A stretch of 64,000 bases of DNA from Cellulophaga sp. L1A9. Its GTDB lineage: Bacteria > Bacteroidota > Bacteroidia > Flavobacteriales > Flavobacteriaceae. The stretch lies in contig NZ_CP047027.1 in NCBI RefSeq assembly GCF_009797025.1, positions 62,001 to 126,000 of the forward strand. The letters run 5' to 3'. Every line of letters begins with the position of its first letter. Within the stretch, counting starts at the first letter, position 1. Under the pieces are notes generated by a model that was not told where the DNA came from, searched no databases, and worked only from the letters and a program-made list of their open reading frames with translations. Position numbers and translations under genes: made by a program. Shown here piece by piece: positions 44,239 to 53,398 of the stretch.

Positions 44239-46887
44239 ATGAAAATTGGAAAAACAATATTTTTAACAATTTCAAAACTCGTCTGTTTTATTACCCTATT
44301 AATTCAATCACAAGTATTGACAGCACAAAATGGAAATCAAAAAAATGAAATAAAAGGTACTATTACATCTCAAGATGGAGTTGCTTTATCTAGTATTTCT
44401 GTAATGTTGAAAAATACAACCTATGGTACATCTACTGATCCTGATGGCCATTTTAGCTTTTATGTTCCTATTGGAGACTACACGGTCATTACCTCATCCT
44501 TAACACATAAAAAAATAGAAAAAAATATAACATTAACAGCTCAAAAACCTTTAGTGTTAAAACTTACATTGATAGAAACTTCTGAAGAATTAAATGAAGT
44601 TGTTGTCAAAGGTCATTATGATAAGGAACATATTATCTTAACCTCTAAAACAGCCACTAAGTCTAATATTAGTTTAATGAACACACCAGCACCTGTCGTA
44701 GTTGTTAGTGGTGAATTATTAACACAACAAGCAAATAGTACTATACAAGAAAGCATAAGAAACATAAGTGGCGTTACACAAGCTGGTAATAACTATGGTA
44801 TTGGAGACAATTTAATTATTAGAGGCTTAGATGCTAACTACGCGTATGACGGAATGTATGGCGGTGGTAGTTTAGGAAACACATTTAACCCCGTTCGTTC
44901 ACAAACAAATATTGAAAAAATAGAAGTTTTAAAAGGTCCTTCAGCAGGTCTTTACGGTATGGGAGCTGCAGGTGGTGTTATAAATTTAATTGAGAAAAAG
45001 CCCTTAGATTTTGAGCAATATATCATTGAAACACGGATTGGTCAATGGAATCATTATAGCGCTATGGTAGATTTAACTGGCCCTCTTTCTGATAAAATAA
45101 GCTATCGTTTTGTAAGCGCTAGTGAACGCGAAAATGGCTATAGAGCTGTATCTACGGAAAGATATGAGACTTATGGCGCTTTAAGTTATAAAACAGCTAA
45201 ACATCAATTTACATTATCAAGTGCGTACATAAAAGATGCTATTCAAATAGATGCTACAGGTAACCCTGTTCGCTTAATAACTACAGATCTATTAGGTGAC
45301 CCTAATAATGGTGGTTATGATTGGGAAAACTTAGTAAATGACACTGCACTAGATAGTGATGGTGAATTTGCAGGTATACAACTAACAGATGAGCAAAGAC
45401 AAGTTTTAGCAAACTCATTATTAACTACGGATGGGTATGAACCTTTTGATATAGGTGACGCTACATTAGTATCTCCTTTAGCTACACCAAATCAAGGAGC
45501 TGAATTTAGAATAAAACTCCGTCATAACTGGCAACCATCAGAGACATTGAATATTACAAATCAATTTCTATATAGAAAATACAATTCTGATTACGTTAGA
45601 CAAACTGGTGCTCTAAATTATTCTTATTATCAAAATAGTGGTTTAATTCATGACGGTGCTCGTTCTCCATTAATTTTAAACGATATAATTTATCCGTACG
45701 CTGCAAGACGTCAAGAATATAGAATTGTTGATGCTCAAGAAAAAATGATTCAATATTTTGGTGATTTTCAAAAAACTTGGGGAGCAGATAATGCAGTAAG
45801 TGGTGAACATTTATTAAGTATAAATTACGAAAATAGAACTATTGACTATGGTCAATATTCTACTTGGGATGCCGATGATAGTAGAGCAACTACACCTGTA
45901 CCTTATATTCTTGATATTAGAGACCCTAACTGGGATTCTGGAAATATATGGGATTACGATCCTATTTTAAGGTCTCAGTATGAAAAAACAGTACAAGGTT
46001 ACGGTGTTGGGTTCCAAGAAGTTATTTACTATGATAAATTTACTGCTCGCCTAGGAGGTGCTTACTTAGGCACGCAACAAGAATATCAAAATTTATATGA
46101 TGACGGACAACTTATTGATTTTGATGATTCTGGTTTTGCATACAATCTAGGTTTAAACTATAGAGCTATGGATCAATTATCTGTATACGGAAATTACGCT
46201 GTAGGCAGAACAGTCTATAGTGTTACGGAATCATTAGATGGCGATGATCGTCCTGATTCCGAATCAGCGTCTATTGATTTTGGTGTACGTTATAAAAGCA
46301 CTGACAACAACCTATTGGCCTCTTTAGTGTTTTTCCAGACTGCAACAACAAACCTACAATATACAAATGATGATTATGATGATGATCCTGATTCTAGCAG
46401 TTATAATGTAGATGTTACTCAATATTTTTATGATCAAGAAAACAGAACTAAAGGAATTGAACTAGATGTAAATTATTCGTTTACAAATTTCTTATCATTC
46501 AATGCTAATGCAACTTTTCAGGATCCAAAAACATTGGAAGGAGAAGATGTTACAACAGAACAAACTAAAGGTGTGCCAAAAACATATGCTCGTATTTGGA
46601 GTCAATACAAGCACTTATTAGGAAAAGAAAAAAATCCATTAAGTTTTAATTTTGGAGTAAGTTATGAAAGTAAAAGAACAATTGATGGGTATAGTTTAAC
46701 TGATGCTCATGTAGATAGTTATGTACTTTTCGATACTGCTTTAGGTTACGGAATTGGTAAACACTGGGATTTAAGACTGAATGTCGATAACCTTTTTAAT
46801 ACAAGGTATTATATAAAAGCAATGTTTGCTGGAGCATTACCTGGTGAAACAAGAAACTATCAACTTACTGCTAGGTATACATTTTAA
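44239..46887 (+). CDS. TonB-dependent siderophore-type receptor
   Basis: 882 residues. Signal peptide to about residue 31 (VLTAQN), an N-terminal carboxypeptidase-regulatory-like domain (GTITSQDGVALSSISVMLKN), a plug with TIQESIRNISGVTQAG, NLIIRGLDANYAYDGMYGG and IEVLKGPSAGLYGMGAAGGVINLI, then a long barrel ending QLTARYTF. Plug and barrel match siderophore receptors rather than SusC, though the N-terminal domain is shared. No TonB-system or iron-storage genes are adjacent. It is presumably iron-regulated; no binding site was identified. Confidence 0.88.
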   Translation: MKIGKTIFLTISKLVCFITLLIQSQVLTAQNGNQKNEIKGTITSQDGVALSSISVMLKNTTYGTSTDPDGHFSFYVPIGDYTVITSSLTHKKIEKNITLTAQKPLVLKLTLIETSEELNEVVVKGHYDKEHIILTSKTATKSNISLMNTPAPVVVVSGELLTQQANSTIQESIRNISGVTQAGNNYGIGDNLIIRGLDANYAYDGMYGGGSLGNTFNPVRSQTNIEKIEVLKGPSAGLYGMGAAGGVINLIEKKPLDFEQYIIETRIGQWNHYSAMVDLTGPLSDKISYRFVSASERENGYRAVSTERYETYGALSYKTAKHQFTLSSAYIKDAIQIDATGNPVRLITTDLLGDPNNGGYDWENLVNDTALDSDGEFAGIQLTDEQRQVLANSLLTTDGYEPFDIGDATLVSPLATPNQGAEFRIKLRHNWQPSETLNITNQFLYRKYNSDYVRQTGALNYSYYQNSGLIHDGARSPLILNDIIYPYAARRQEYRIVDAQEKMIQYFGDFQKTWGADNAVSGEHLLSINYENRTIDYGQYSTWDADDSRATTPVPYILDIRDPNWDSGNIWDYDPILRSQYEKTVQGYGVGFQEVIYYDKFTARLGGAYLGTQQEYQNLYDDGQLIDFDDSGFAYNLGLNYRAMDQLSVYGNYAVGRTVYSVTESLDGDDRPDSESASIDFGVRYKSTDNNLLASLVFFQTATTNLQYTNDDYDDDPDSSSYNVDVTQYFYDQENRTKGIELDVNYSFTNFLSFNANATFQDPKTLEGEDVTTEQTKGVPKTYARIWSQYKHLLGKEKNPLSFNFGVSYESKRTIDGYSLTDAHVDSYVLFDTALGYGIGKHWDLRLNVDNLFNTRYYIKAMFAGALPGETRNYQLTARYTF

Positions 46888-46909
46888 AGAATTAAACTAA
46901 AATTGATAG

Positions 46910-46940
46910 ACCGCTTTGTAACTCAAAGCGGTTTTTTTTT
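46910..46940 (+). terminator. Terminator of the receptor gene
   Basis: ACCGCTTTG/CAAAGCGGT stem (46910-46918 and 46924-46932), loop TAACT, nine T. 23 bases after the stop. Confidence 0.9.
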
Positions 46941-47976
46941 AGTTAAAAACTAATTCAGATACTCTTCCTTTTCCCGCAGCATAGGCTACAGAATCATTTT
47001 TAAAACGAAGCGTAAAAAAGCCCTCATCAGATAATTTCTTCCAAGTAGCTCCCAAATCACTAGAATAACTTATTCCTGTAAAACCTATAGCAACTAAACC
47101 TTTACCCCCTGAATTAGGAACAAACTGCACACAACTCTTATATCCTGGTTCAGCCCCATCAGCAACGAGCGACCATGTAGTGCCACCATCGATAGTCAAA
47201 GCTTTATTCTTTATTGTTTCCTCGGGTTTCGTATAATCTCCACCAATTGCAAAACCTATTTTTTCATTATAAAAATCAAGAGAATAGATACCCTCAGTGG
47301 CCTCTTTATTAATTACAGGTGTTTCTATAAACTGCCAAGTTTTAGCTTTGTCGTCCGAATAAAAAATGCGCCCGCTTGTAGTTGCCACCCATGTTTTGGT
47401 ACCAATCACTTTTATACTTGTATTACTAGCAGCAAAAGCGCCCTCTTCTTTTATTCCTTTAGGCAAAACTGAACATTCCTGCTTTTTCCATGTTAATCCC
47501 CCATCACGGGTTACAATAATTGAGAGACAACCCTCCATACTATCGCCAATAGCTATTCCTTCTTTATCATTCCAAAAAGTCATCGAATCATAAAAAACAT
47601 TTTCATCCTCTTCTTTATATACCAATTCAAACTTGCCATTATCTCCTGTTTTATATAACAAGGCAGGGTTTCCTGCAGAGAGCACAAAAACATCTGTAGA
47701 AGTGTGTGCTATACTTCTAAATTCGGGACGAATAGAATCATATTGAATATTAGTACCAAATACTTTCCCTGAGTTTAAATCTACCGTTCCGACAAATCCC
47801 TTGTTTGCAGAAAAAGCAAGGGTATGATCTATGATTTCTATGGCTCTAATACTCAAAGAATCCTCATAAATAGTTTCAACAGTGACCGAAGAAAACTGAT
47901 TAGACGTAACCTCTTGATTACAAGACGCCAACACCATAAACAATAAAACAAAAAATACGTATTTCATAACACTCAA
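46939..47976 (-). CDS. Lipoprotein with BNR/YCF48-like propeller
   Basis: 345 residues. Lipobox VLASC (Cys19) after a hydrophobic segment. The mature part contains BNR/Asp-box style repeats (VTRDGGLTWKKQ, YSDDKAKTWQFIE, TIDGGTTWSLV, YSSDLGATWKKL), typical of a beta propeller related to YCF48 or sialidase folds. Some relatives in databases are called oxidoreductases, which nothing in this sequence supports. Role and ligand unknown; it is convergent with the receptor gene. Confidence 0.82.
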   Translation of the reverse strand: MSVMKYVFFVLLFMVLASCNQEVTSNQFSSVTVETIYEDSLSIRAIEIIDHTLAFSANKGFVGTVDLNSGKVFGTNIQYDSIRPEFRSIAHTSTDVFVLSAGNPALLYKTGDNGKFELVYKEEDENVFYDSMTFWNDKEGIAIGDSMEGCLSIIVTRDGGLTWKKQECSVLPKGIKEEGAFAASNTSIKVIGTKTWVATTSGRIFYSDDKAKTWQFIETPVINKEATEGIYSLDFYNEKIGFAIGGDYTKPEETIKNKALTIDGGTTWSLVADGAEPGYKSCVQFVPNSGGKGLVAIGFTGISYSSDLGATWKKLSDEGFFTLRFKNDSVAYAAGKGRVSELVFN

Positions 47977-48084
47977 ATTTTATAAAAACCAAGAGGTAAT
48001 GGTTCTTTTTTTCGATTAATATCTAATCTAGACTCTGGTAACGATAATTTTAATCAAAATTAAAGGGAATCGGTTCTAATACAA

Positions 48085-48092
48085 TACCTTTG
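48085..48092 (+). promoter_or_regulatory. -7 box of the rsmB-like gene
   Basis: TACCTTTG matches TAnnTTTG, about 40 bases before the start codon. Confidence 0.5.
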
Positions 48093-48131
48093 CAGCCTTA
48101 ATTTTTAGTTAAAACAAAAAGATTTAAATAA

Positions 48132-49358
48132 ATGAAGCTACATAGAAATTTGGTATTTGCTGTTGTTGATGCCTTAAACCTCATTTTCAATGAAGAGGAA
48201 TATGCTGATAAAGTAGTTCAGAAAGTATTAAAGTTTGATAAACGTTGGGGTGCTCGCGATAGAGGTTTTATTGCAGAAACCACGTATGAAATTGTACGTT
48301 ACAAACGATTATATATAGAAATTGCAGAAGTTAAAGCACCTTTTAGTAGACCTAATCTGTTTAGAGTGTTTGCTGTTTGGGCTGTATTAAGAGGTATAGA
48401 GCTCCCAGATTGGAAGCAGATAGAAACAGTGCCTACTCGTAAGATTAAGGGGCGTTTTGATGAGCTTTCCAAAATTAGAAAATTCAAAGAATCTGTTCCT
48501 GATTGGATGGATGAAATAGGAGAAAAATCTTTAGGAGAAAAACGTTGGACTAAAGAGCTTCACGCCTTAAACCAACAAGCTGATGTTATTTTAAGAGCCA
48601 ATACCTTAAAAACAACAAAAGAAGCTCTAAGAGCTAATTTATTAGAAAACGGTATAGATTGTGAGCCTATAAACGGCTATACAGATGCGCTAAAATTAGC
48701 AGAGCGTGGTAATGTATTTAGAACGGATGCTTTCCAAAATGGAATGTTTGAAGTACAAGATGCCTCTTCGCAGTTAGTTGCAGAATTTTTAGATGTAAAA
48801 CCAGGGCAACGAGTAATCGATACTTGTGCTGGTGCTGGTGGTAAAACATTGCATATTGCTGCCTTAATGGAGAATAAAGGGCAATTAATTGCCATGGACA
48901 TCTATGAGAACAAGCTTAAAGAATTAAAGCGTAGAGCAAAACGTAATGGCGCTTTCAATATAGAACCTAGAGTTATAGACTCTACCAAAGTAATAAAAAA
49001 ACTATATGGCAAGGCAGATCGTATTCTGATTGATGCCCCATGTACAGGCTTAGGAGTTTTGCGTAGAAATCCAGATGCAAAGTGGAAGCTACAGCCAGAA
49101 TTTTTAGAAAAAATAAAAGCAACACAGCAAGAAATTTTACGTAGTTATAGTAGAATGCTAAAACCAGAAGGAAAAATGGTATATGCTACCTGCTCTATTC
49201 TGCCACAAGAAAACAATGAACAAGTAAAATCGTTCTTAGCCTCTGAGGAAGGAAGAGACTTTAGGTTAATCAAAGAAAACAAGATTTACGCTTCAGAAAG
49301 TGGGTATGATGGCTTTTATATGGCACTGTTAGAAAAAATAGCTGAAAAACCAGCATAA
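48132..49358 (+). CDS. RsmB/NOP-family rRNA cytosine-C5 methyltransferase
   Basis: 408 residues. The N-terminal part is a NusB-like helical domain; the C-terminal half is the SAM methyltransferase with VIDTCAGAGGKTLHIAALM, IAMDIYENKL, LIDAPCTGLGVLRRNPDAKW (catalytic motif IV Cys) and MVYATCSILPQENNEQV (motif VI Cys). It methylates cytosine in 16S rRNA or another RNA. It is preceded by its own promoter and followed by purL. Confidence 0.92.
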   Translation: MKLHRNLVFAVVDALNLIFNEEEYADKVVQKVLKFDKRWGARDRGFIAETTYEIVRYKRLYIEIAEVKAPFSRPNLFRVFAVWAVLRGIELPDWKQIETVPTRKIKGRFDELSKIRKFKESVPDWMDEIGEKSLGEKRWTKELHALNQQADVILRANTLKTTKEALRANLLENGIDCEPINGYTDALKLAERGNVFRTDAFQNGMFEVQDASSQLVAEFLDVKPGQRVIDTCAGAGGKTLHIAALMENKGQLIAMDIYENKLKELKRRAKRNGAFNIEPRVIDSTKVIKKLYGKADRILIDAPCTGLGVLRRNPDAKWKLQPEFLEKIKATQQEILRSYSRMLKPEGKMVYATCSILPQENNEQVKSFLASEEGRDFRLIKENKIYASESGYDGFYMALLEKIAEKPA

Positions 49359-49433
49359 ACACTATTAAAAAGTAATCAACAATTCATCTGAAAACTGTTA
49401 ACTATTCCTGAAAATAAATTAACGAAAAAAATG

Positions 49434-49441
49434 TAAATTTG
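49434..49441 (+). promoter_or_regulatory. -7 box of purL
   Basis: TAAATTTG matches TAnnTTTG, 32 bases before the purL start. No clear -33. Confidence 0.5.
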
Positions 49442-49473
49442 TGCTTTCTTAAAACGAACAATTTAGACCGCAC

Positions 49474-52400
49474 ATGATTCACTTTTTCGGGGATGTCACC
49501 AGTAACGTTTTTGCAGTACAAACCAAAAACGAACTATCAGAAGAAAATATTTCAAAATTATCGTGGTTGTTTGGCAACCAACCTAAAATAAATACGGCGT
49601 CTCTTGACGCCTTTTTTGTTGGCCCACGGGCAGCGATGATCACACCTTGGAGCACTAATGCTACCGAGATAACTCAGAATATGGGTATCGAAGGTATCCT
49701 TAGAATTGAAGAGTTCTCTGCTTCAAACGAAGCAGATACCGCCTTTGACCCAATGCTCTTACAAAAATATAAGGGTTTAAATCAGACCATTTTCACCATT
49801 GATATTTCACCAGAAGCAGTTCTTGAAATTGAAGATGTTGCTGCATATAACCAAAAAGAAGGTTTAGCATTAAGTGAGGAAGAGGTGGGCTATTTAAATA
49901 CACTTTCTAAAAAACTAGGCCGCAAACTAACCGATTCTGAAGTATTCGGGTTTAGTCAAGTAAACTCAGAACACTGCCGACATAAAATTTTCAATGGTAC
50001 TTTTGTTATTGACGGTCAGGAAATGCCATCTTCTCTTTTTAAGTTAATTAAAAAGACCTCATTGGAAAATCCAGGAACGATTGTATCTGCTTATAAAGAC
50101 AACGTTGCTTTTGTAAAAGGACCTAAAGTGGTACAATTTGCACCAAAAAATGCAGATAAACCCGACTTCTACGAAGAAAAGGACTTTGATTCTGTTATTT
50201 CATTAAAAGCAGAAACTCACAATTTTCCAACCACAGTAGAGCCTTTTAATGGCGCTGCAACTGGTGCTGGTGGAGAAATTAGAGATCGATTAGCTGGGGG
50301 AAAAGGGTCTTTACCTTTAGCTGGGACTGCAGTATATATGACGGCCTACTCTCGTTTAGAAGAAAATAGAACATGGGAAAAAGGAATGCCAGAACGTGAA
50401 TGGTTGTACCAAACCCCAATGGATATTTTAATTAAAGCTTCTAATGGAGCTTCAGATTTTGGTAACAAATTTGGACAACCTTTAATTACAGGTTCTGTTT
50501 TAACCTTTGAACATACTGAAGATAACCGAAGATTAGCCTATGATAAGGTAATCATGCAAGCCGGCGGTATTGGGTATGGAAAAGCGAATCAAGCCCTAAA
50601 AGACAAACCAGAAACTGGAGATAAAATTGTCATCCTTGGTGGCGACAATTACCGAATTGGTATGGGTGGTGCAGCTGTTTCTAGTGCAGACACTGGTGCA
50701 TTTAGCTCATCCATAGAATTAAATGCCATACAACGTTCTAATCCTGAAATGCAAAAACGTGCTGCCAATGCCGTTCGTGGTATGGTAGAAAGCGATGTAA
50801 ATACCATTGTTTCAATTCACGATCATGGTGCAGGTGGACATTTAAATTGCTTATCAGAATTAGTAGAAGAAACTGGTGGTAAAATAGATTTGGACAAATT
50901 GCCGGTTGGCGATCCTACTTTATCAGCAAAAGAAATTATAGGTAACGAATCTCAAGAACGTATGGGATTAGTTATCGGAAAAAAAGATATCGACTTACTA
51001 GCACGCATCGCAGCACGGGAACGTTCGCCAATGTATGAAGTGGGTGATGTTACAGGAGATGACCGTTTTACTTTTGAATCTAAAACAACAGGTGAGAAAC
51101 CTATGGATTTAGCTTTGGAAGATATGTTTGGTAGTTCTCCAAAAACAGTAATGACCGATAAAACGGTTACAAGAAATTACGATAACGCACAGTATTCATT
51201 AGAATTTTTTCACGACTATTTAGACGATGTATTACAACTAGAAGCCGTAGGGTCTAAAGATTGGCTTACCAATAAGGTAGACCGTTGTGTAGGTGGTAAA
51301 GTAGCAAAACAACAATGCGCAGGCCCCTTACAGTTACCTTTGAATAACTGTGGTGTAATGGCCTTAGACTACAAAGGTAAAGAAGGTATTGCTACCTCTA
51401 TTGGCCACTCTCCTATTTCAGGCTTGATTGATCCTGCGGCAGGAAGTAAAAATAGTATTACCGAAGCGCTTACAAACCTTATTTGGGCGCCATTAAAAGA
51501 TGGGTTAGCATCGGTTTCACTATCTGCAAACTGGATGTGGCCTTGTAAAAACGAAGGTGAAGATGCGCGCTTATACGAAGCGGTACAAGCTATTTCAGAT
51601 TTTTCTATTGCTTTAGGGGTTAATGTACCGACTGGGAAAGATTCACTTTCCATGAAACAAAGATATAAGGACGGAGATGTTATATCTCCCGGCACCGTTA
51701 TTATCTCTGCTGCCGGAAATTGTAATGATATTACGAAGGTAGTAGAACCTGTTTTACAAAAAGACGGTGGCGCTATTTACTATATCAACCTATCTAAAGA
51801 TAACTATAAATTAGGAGGTTCTTCTTTTTCTCAAGTATTAAATAAAATAGGTAATGAAGCGCCTACGGTTACAGATGCTGAGTACGTAAAAACTGTTTTT
51901 AATACGTTACAAACATTAATAAAAGAAGATCAAATTACTGCAGGTCATGATGTTGCTTCAGGCGGATTAATTACAACACTTTTAGAATTGTGTTTTGCTG
52001 ATGTAGATTTAGGAGCTAAACTAGACCTATCTAGTTTAGGTGAAGAAGATACCATAAAGTTACTTTTTGCTGAGAATGCAGGAATTATATTTCAAGCTAA
52101 AAACGACGCTATTGAAACGGTATTAACCGCTGCAGGTATCGACTTTAAAAAGATAGGAACGGTAACCCAAGAAAGTACTTTGACTATTAAAAATGGAAAC
52201 ATGGAAATGGGATTAAACATTGTTTCTTTAAGGGATACATGGTTTAAAACATCCTATTTATTAGACAATAAGCAAACTGCAAATGGTTTAGCAAAAGATC
52301 GATTTGACAATTACAAGCATCAAGCTTTAGCGTATGTTTTCCCAATTGGCTATGAAGGCAAATTGCCTAAAATTGAAGGAAAAAGGCCAAAAGCCGCCAT

Positions 52401-53130
52401 TTTAAGAGAAAAAGGAAGCAATTCTGAACGCGAAATGGCTAATGCTATGTATTTAGCTGGTTTTGATGTAAAGGATGTGCATATGACCGATTTAATTTCG
52501 GGACGTGAAAATCTGGAGGAAATTCAATTTATTGGAGCGGTTGGTGGTTTCTCTAATTCAGATGTGTTAGGAAGCGCTAAAGGTTGGGCTGGAGCTTTTA
52601 AATACAATGAAAAAGCAAATACGGCTTTAAAGAATTTCTTTGCAAGGCCAGATACTTTATCTGTAGGTATTTGCAATGGCTGTCAGTTATTCATGGAGCT
52701 AGATTTGATTAATCCTGAACATCATACCCATGGTAGAATGGCGCATAACGATTCTCATAAACACGAAAGCAATTTTACATCTGTAGAAATTCAGAAAAAC
52801 AATTCTGTAATGCTTTCTTCTTTAGAAGGTTTAAAACTAGGCGTATGGATTTCTCATGGAGAAGGTAAATTCAACTTACCTCTTTCAGAATCTAATTATG
52901 AAATTGTAGCTAAATATGGTCATGAAGGGTATCCTGCAAATCCTAACGGAAGTGATTTTAACACCGCTATGCTTTGTGATAAAACAGGAAGACACTTAGT
53001 GACTATGCCGCATATAGAACGCTCTACATTCCCTTGGAACTGGGCACATTATCCTTCTCACAGGAAAGATGAAGTGAGCCCGTGGTTACAAGCCTTTGTA
53101 AATGCAAAAGAATGGATTGAAAAACAGTAA
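49474..53130 (+). CDS. purL: Phosphoribosylformylglycinamidine synthase
   Basis: 1218 residues, the large single-chain form. SEHCRHKIFNGTFVIDG and KAETHNFPTTVEPFNGAATGAGGEIRD mark the synthetase active site; the C-terminal class I glutaminase has GICNGCQLFMEL (catalytic Cys) and the late His/Glu (LVTMPHIERSTFPWNWAHY). It converts FGAR to FGAM in purine synthesis, using glutamine. It ends at a strong terminator and is not clustered with other pur genes. Confidence 0.97.
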   Translation: MIHFFGDVTSNVFAVQTKNELSEENISKLSWLFGNQPKINTASLDAFFVGPRAAMITPWSTNATEITQNMGIEGILRIEEFSASNEADTAFDPMLLQKYKGLNQTIFTIDISPEAVLEIEDVAAYNQKEGLALSEEEVGYLNTLSKKLGRKLTDSEVFGFSQVNSEHCRHKIFNGTFVIDGQEMPSSLFKLIKKTSLENPGTIVSAYKDNVAFVKGPKVVQFAPKNADKPDFYEEKDFDSVISLKAETHNFPTTVEPFNGAATGAGGEIRDRLAGGKGSLPLAGTAVYMTAYSRLEENRTWEKGMPEREWLYQTPMDILIKASNGASDFGNKFGQPLITGSVLTFEHTEDNRRLAYDKVIMQAGGIGYGKANQALKDKPETGDKIVILGGDNYRIGMGGAAVSSADTGAFSSSIELNAIQRSNPEMQKRAANAVRGMVESDVNTIVSIHDHGAGGHLNCLSELVEETGGKIDLDKLPVGDPTLSAKEIIGNESQERMGLVIGKKDIDLLARIAARERSPMYEVGDVTGDDRFTFESKTTGEKPMDLALEDMFGSSPKTVMTDKTVTRNYDNAQYSLEFFHDYLDDVLQLEAVGSKDWLTNKVDRCVGGKVAKQQCAGPLQLPLNNCGVMALDYKGKEGIATSIGHSPISGLIDPAAGSKNSITEALTNLIWAPLKDGLASVSLSANWMWPCKNEGEDARLYEAVQAISDFSIALGVNVPTGKDSLSMKQRYKDGDVISPGTVIISAAGNCNDITKVVEPVLQKDGGAIYYINLSKDNYKLGGSSFSQVLNKIGNEAPTVTDAEYVKTVFNTLQTLIKEDQITAGHDVASGGLITTLLELCFADVDLGAKLDLSSLGEEDTIKLLFAENAGIIFQAKNDAIETVLTAAGIDFKKIGTVTQESTLTIKNGNMEMGLNIVSLRDTWFKTSYLLDNKQTANGLAKDRFDNYKHQALAYVFPIGYEGKLPKIEGKRPKAAILREKGSNSEREMANAMYLAGFDVKDVHMTDLISGRENLEEIQFIGAVGGFSNSDVLGSAKGWAGAFKYNEKANTALKNFFARPDTLSVGICNGCQLFMELDLINPEHHTHGRMAHNDSHKHESNFTSVEIQKNNSVMLSSLEGLKLGVWISHGEGKFNLPLSESNYEIVAKYGHEGYPANPNGSDFNTAMLCDKTGRHLVTMPHIERSTFPWNWAHYPSHRKDEVSPWLQAFVNAKEWIEKQ

Positions 53131-53149
53131 TTAAAAACTTATAAAATGC

Positions 53150-53186
53150 AACAGGCCGTCTAAATAAATTAGACGGCCTGTTTTTT
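53150..53186 (+). terminator. Terminator of purL
   Basis: Perfect 14-bp stem AACAGGCCGTCTAA/TTAGACGGCCTGTT (53150-53163 and 53169-53182), loop ATAAA, then T-run. The following 200 bases hold nothing recognised. Confidence 0.95.
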
Positions 53187-53398
53187 AAATAGGGTTAGTA
53201 TTTAGGCACTTTTTTCTGTTAATCTATGGCTGCTATTCTTTTAACAGTTAACATAAACTATGAATATATAAAGGGTTCATTTTTAAAAATTTCAGAATAC
53301 ATTTTATTTAAAATTAAAAGAGTATTTAAACTAAAAAGAAAAGCCAAAAGTTGCCTGATGGCTCTTCCTATTCATAGCAATTATTAATCAATCCTTCC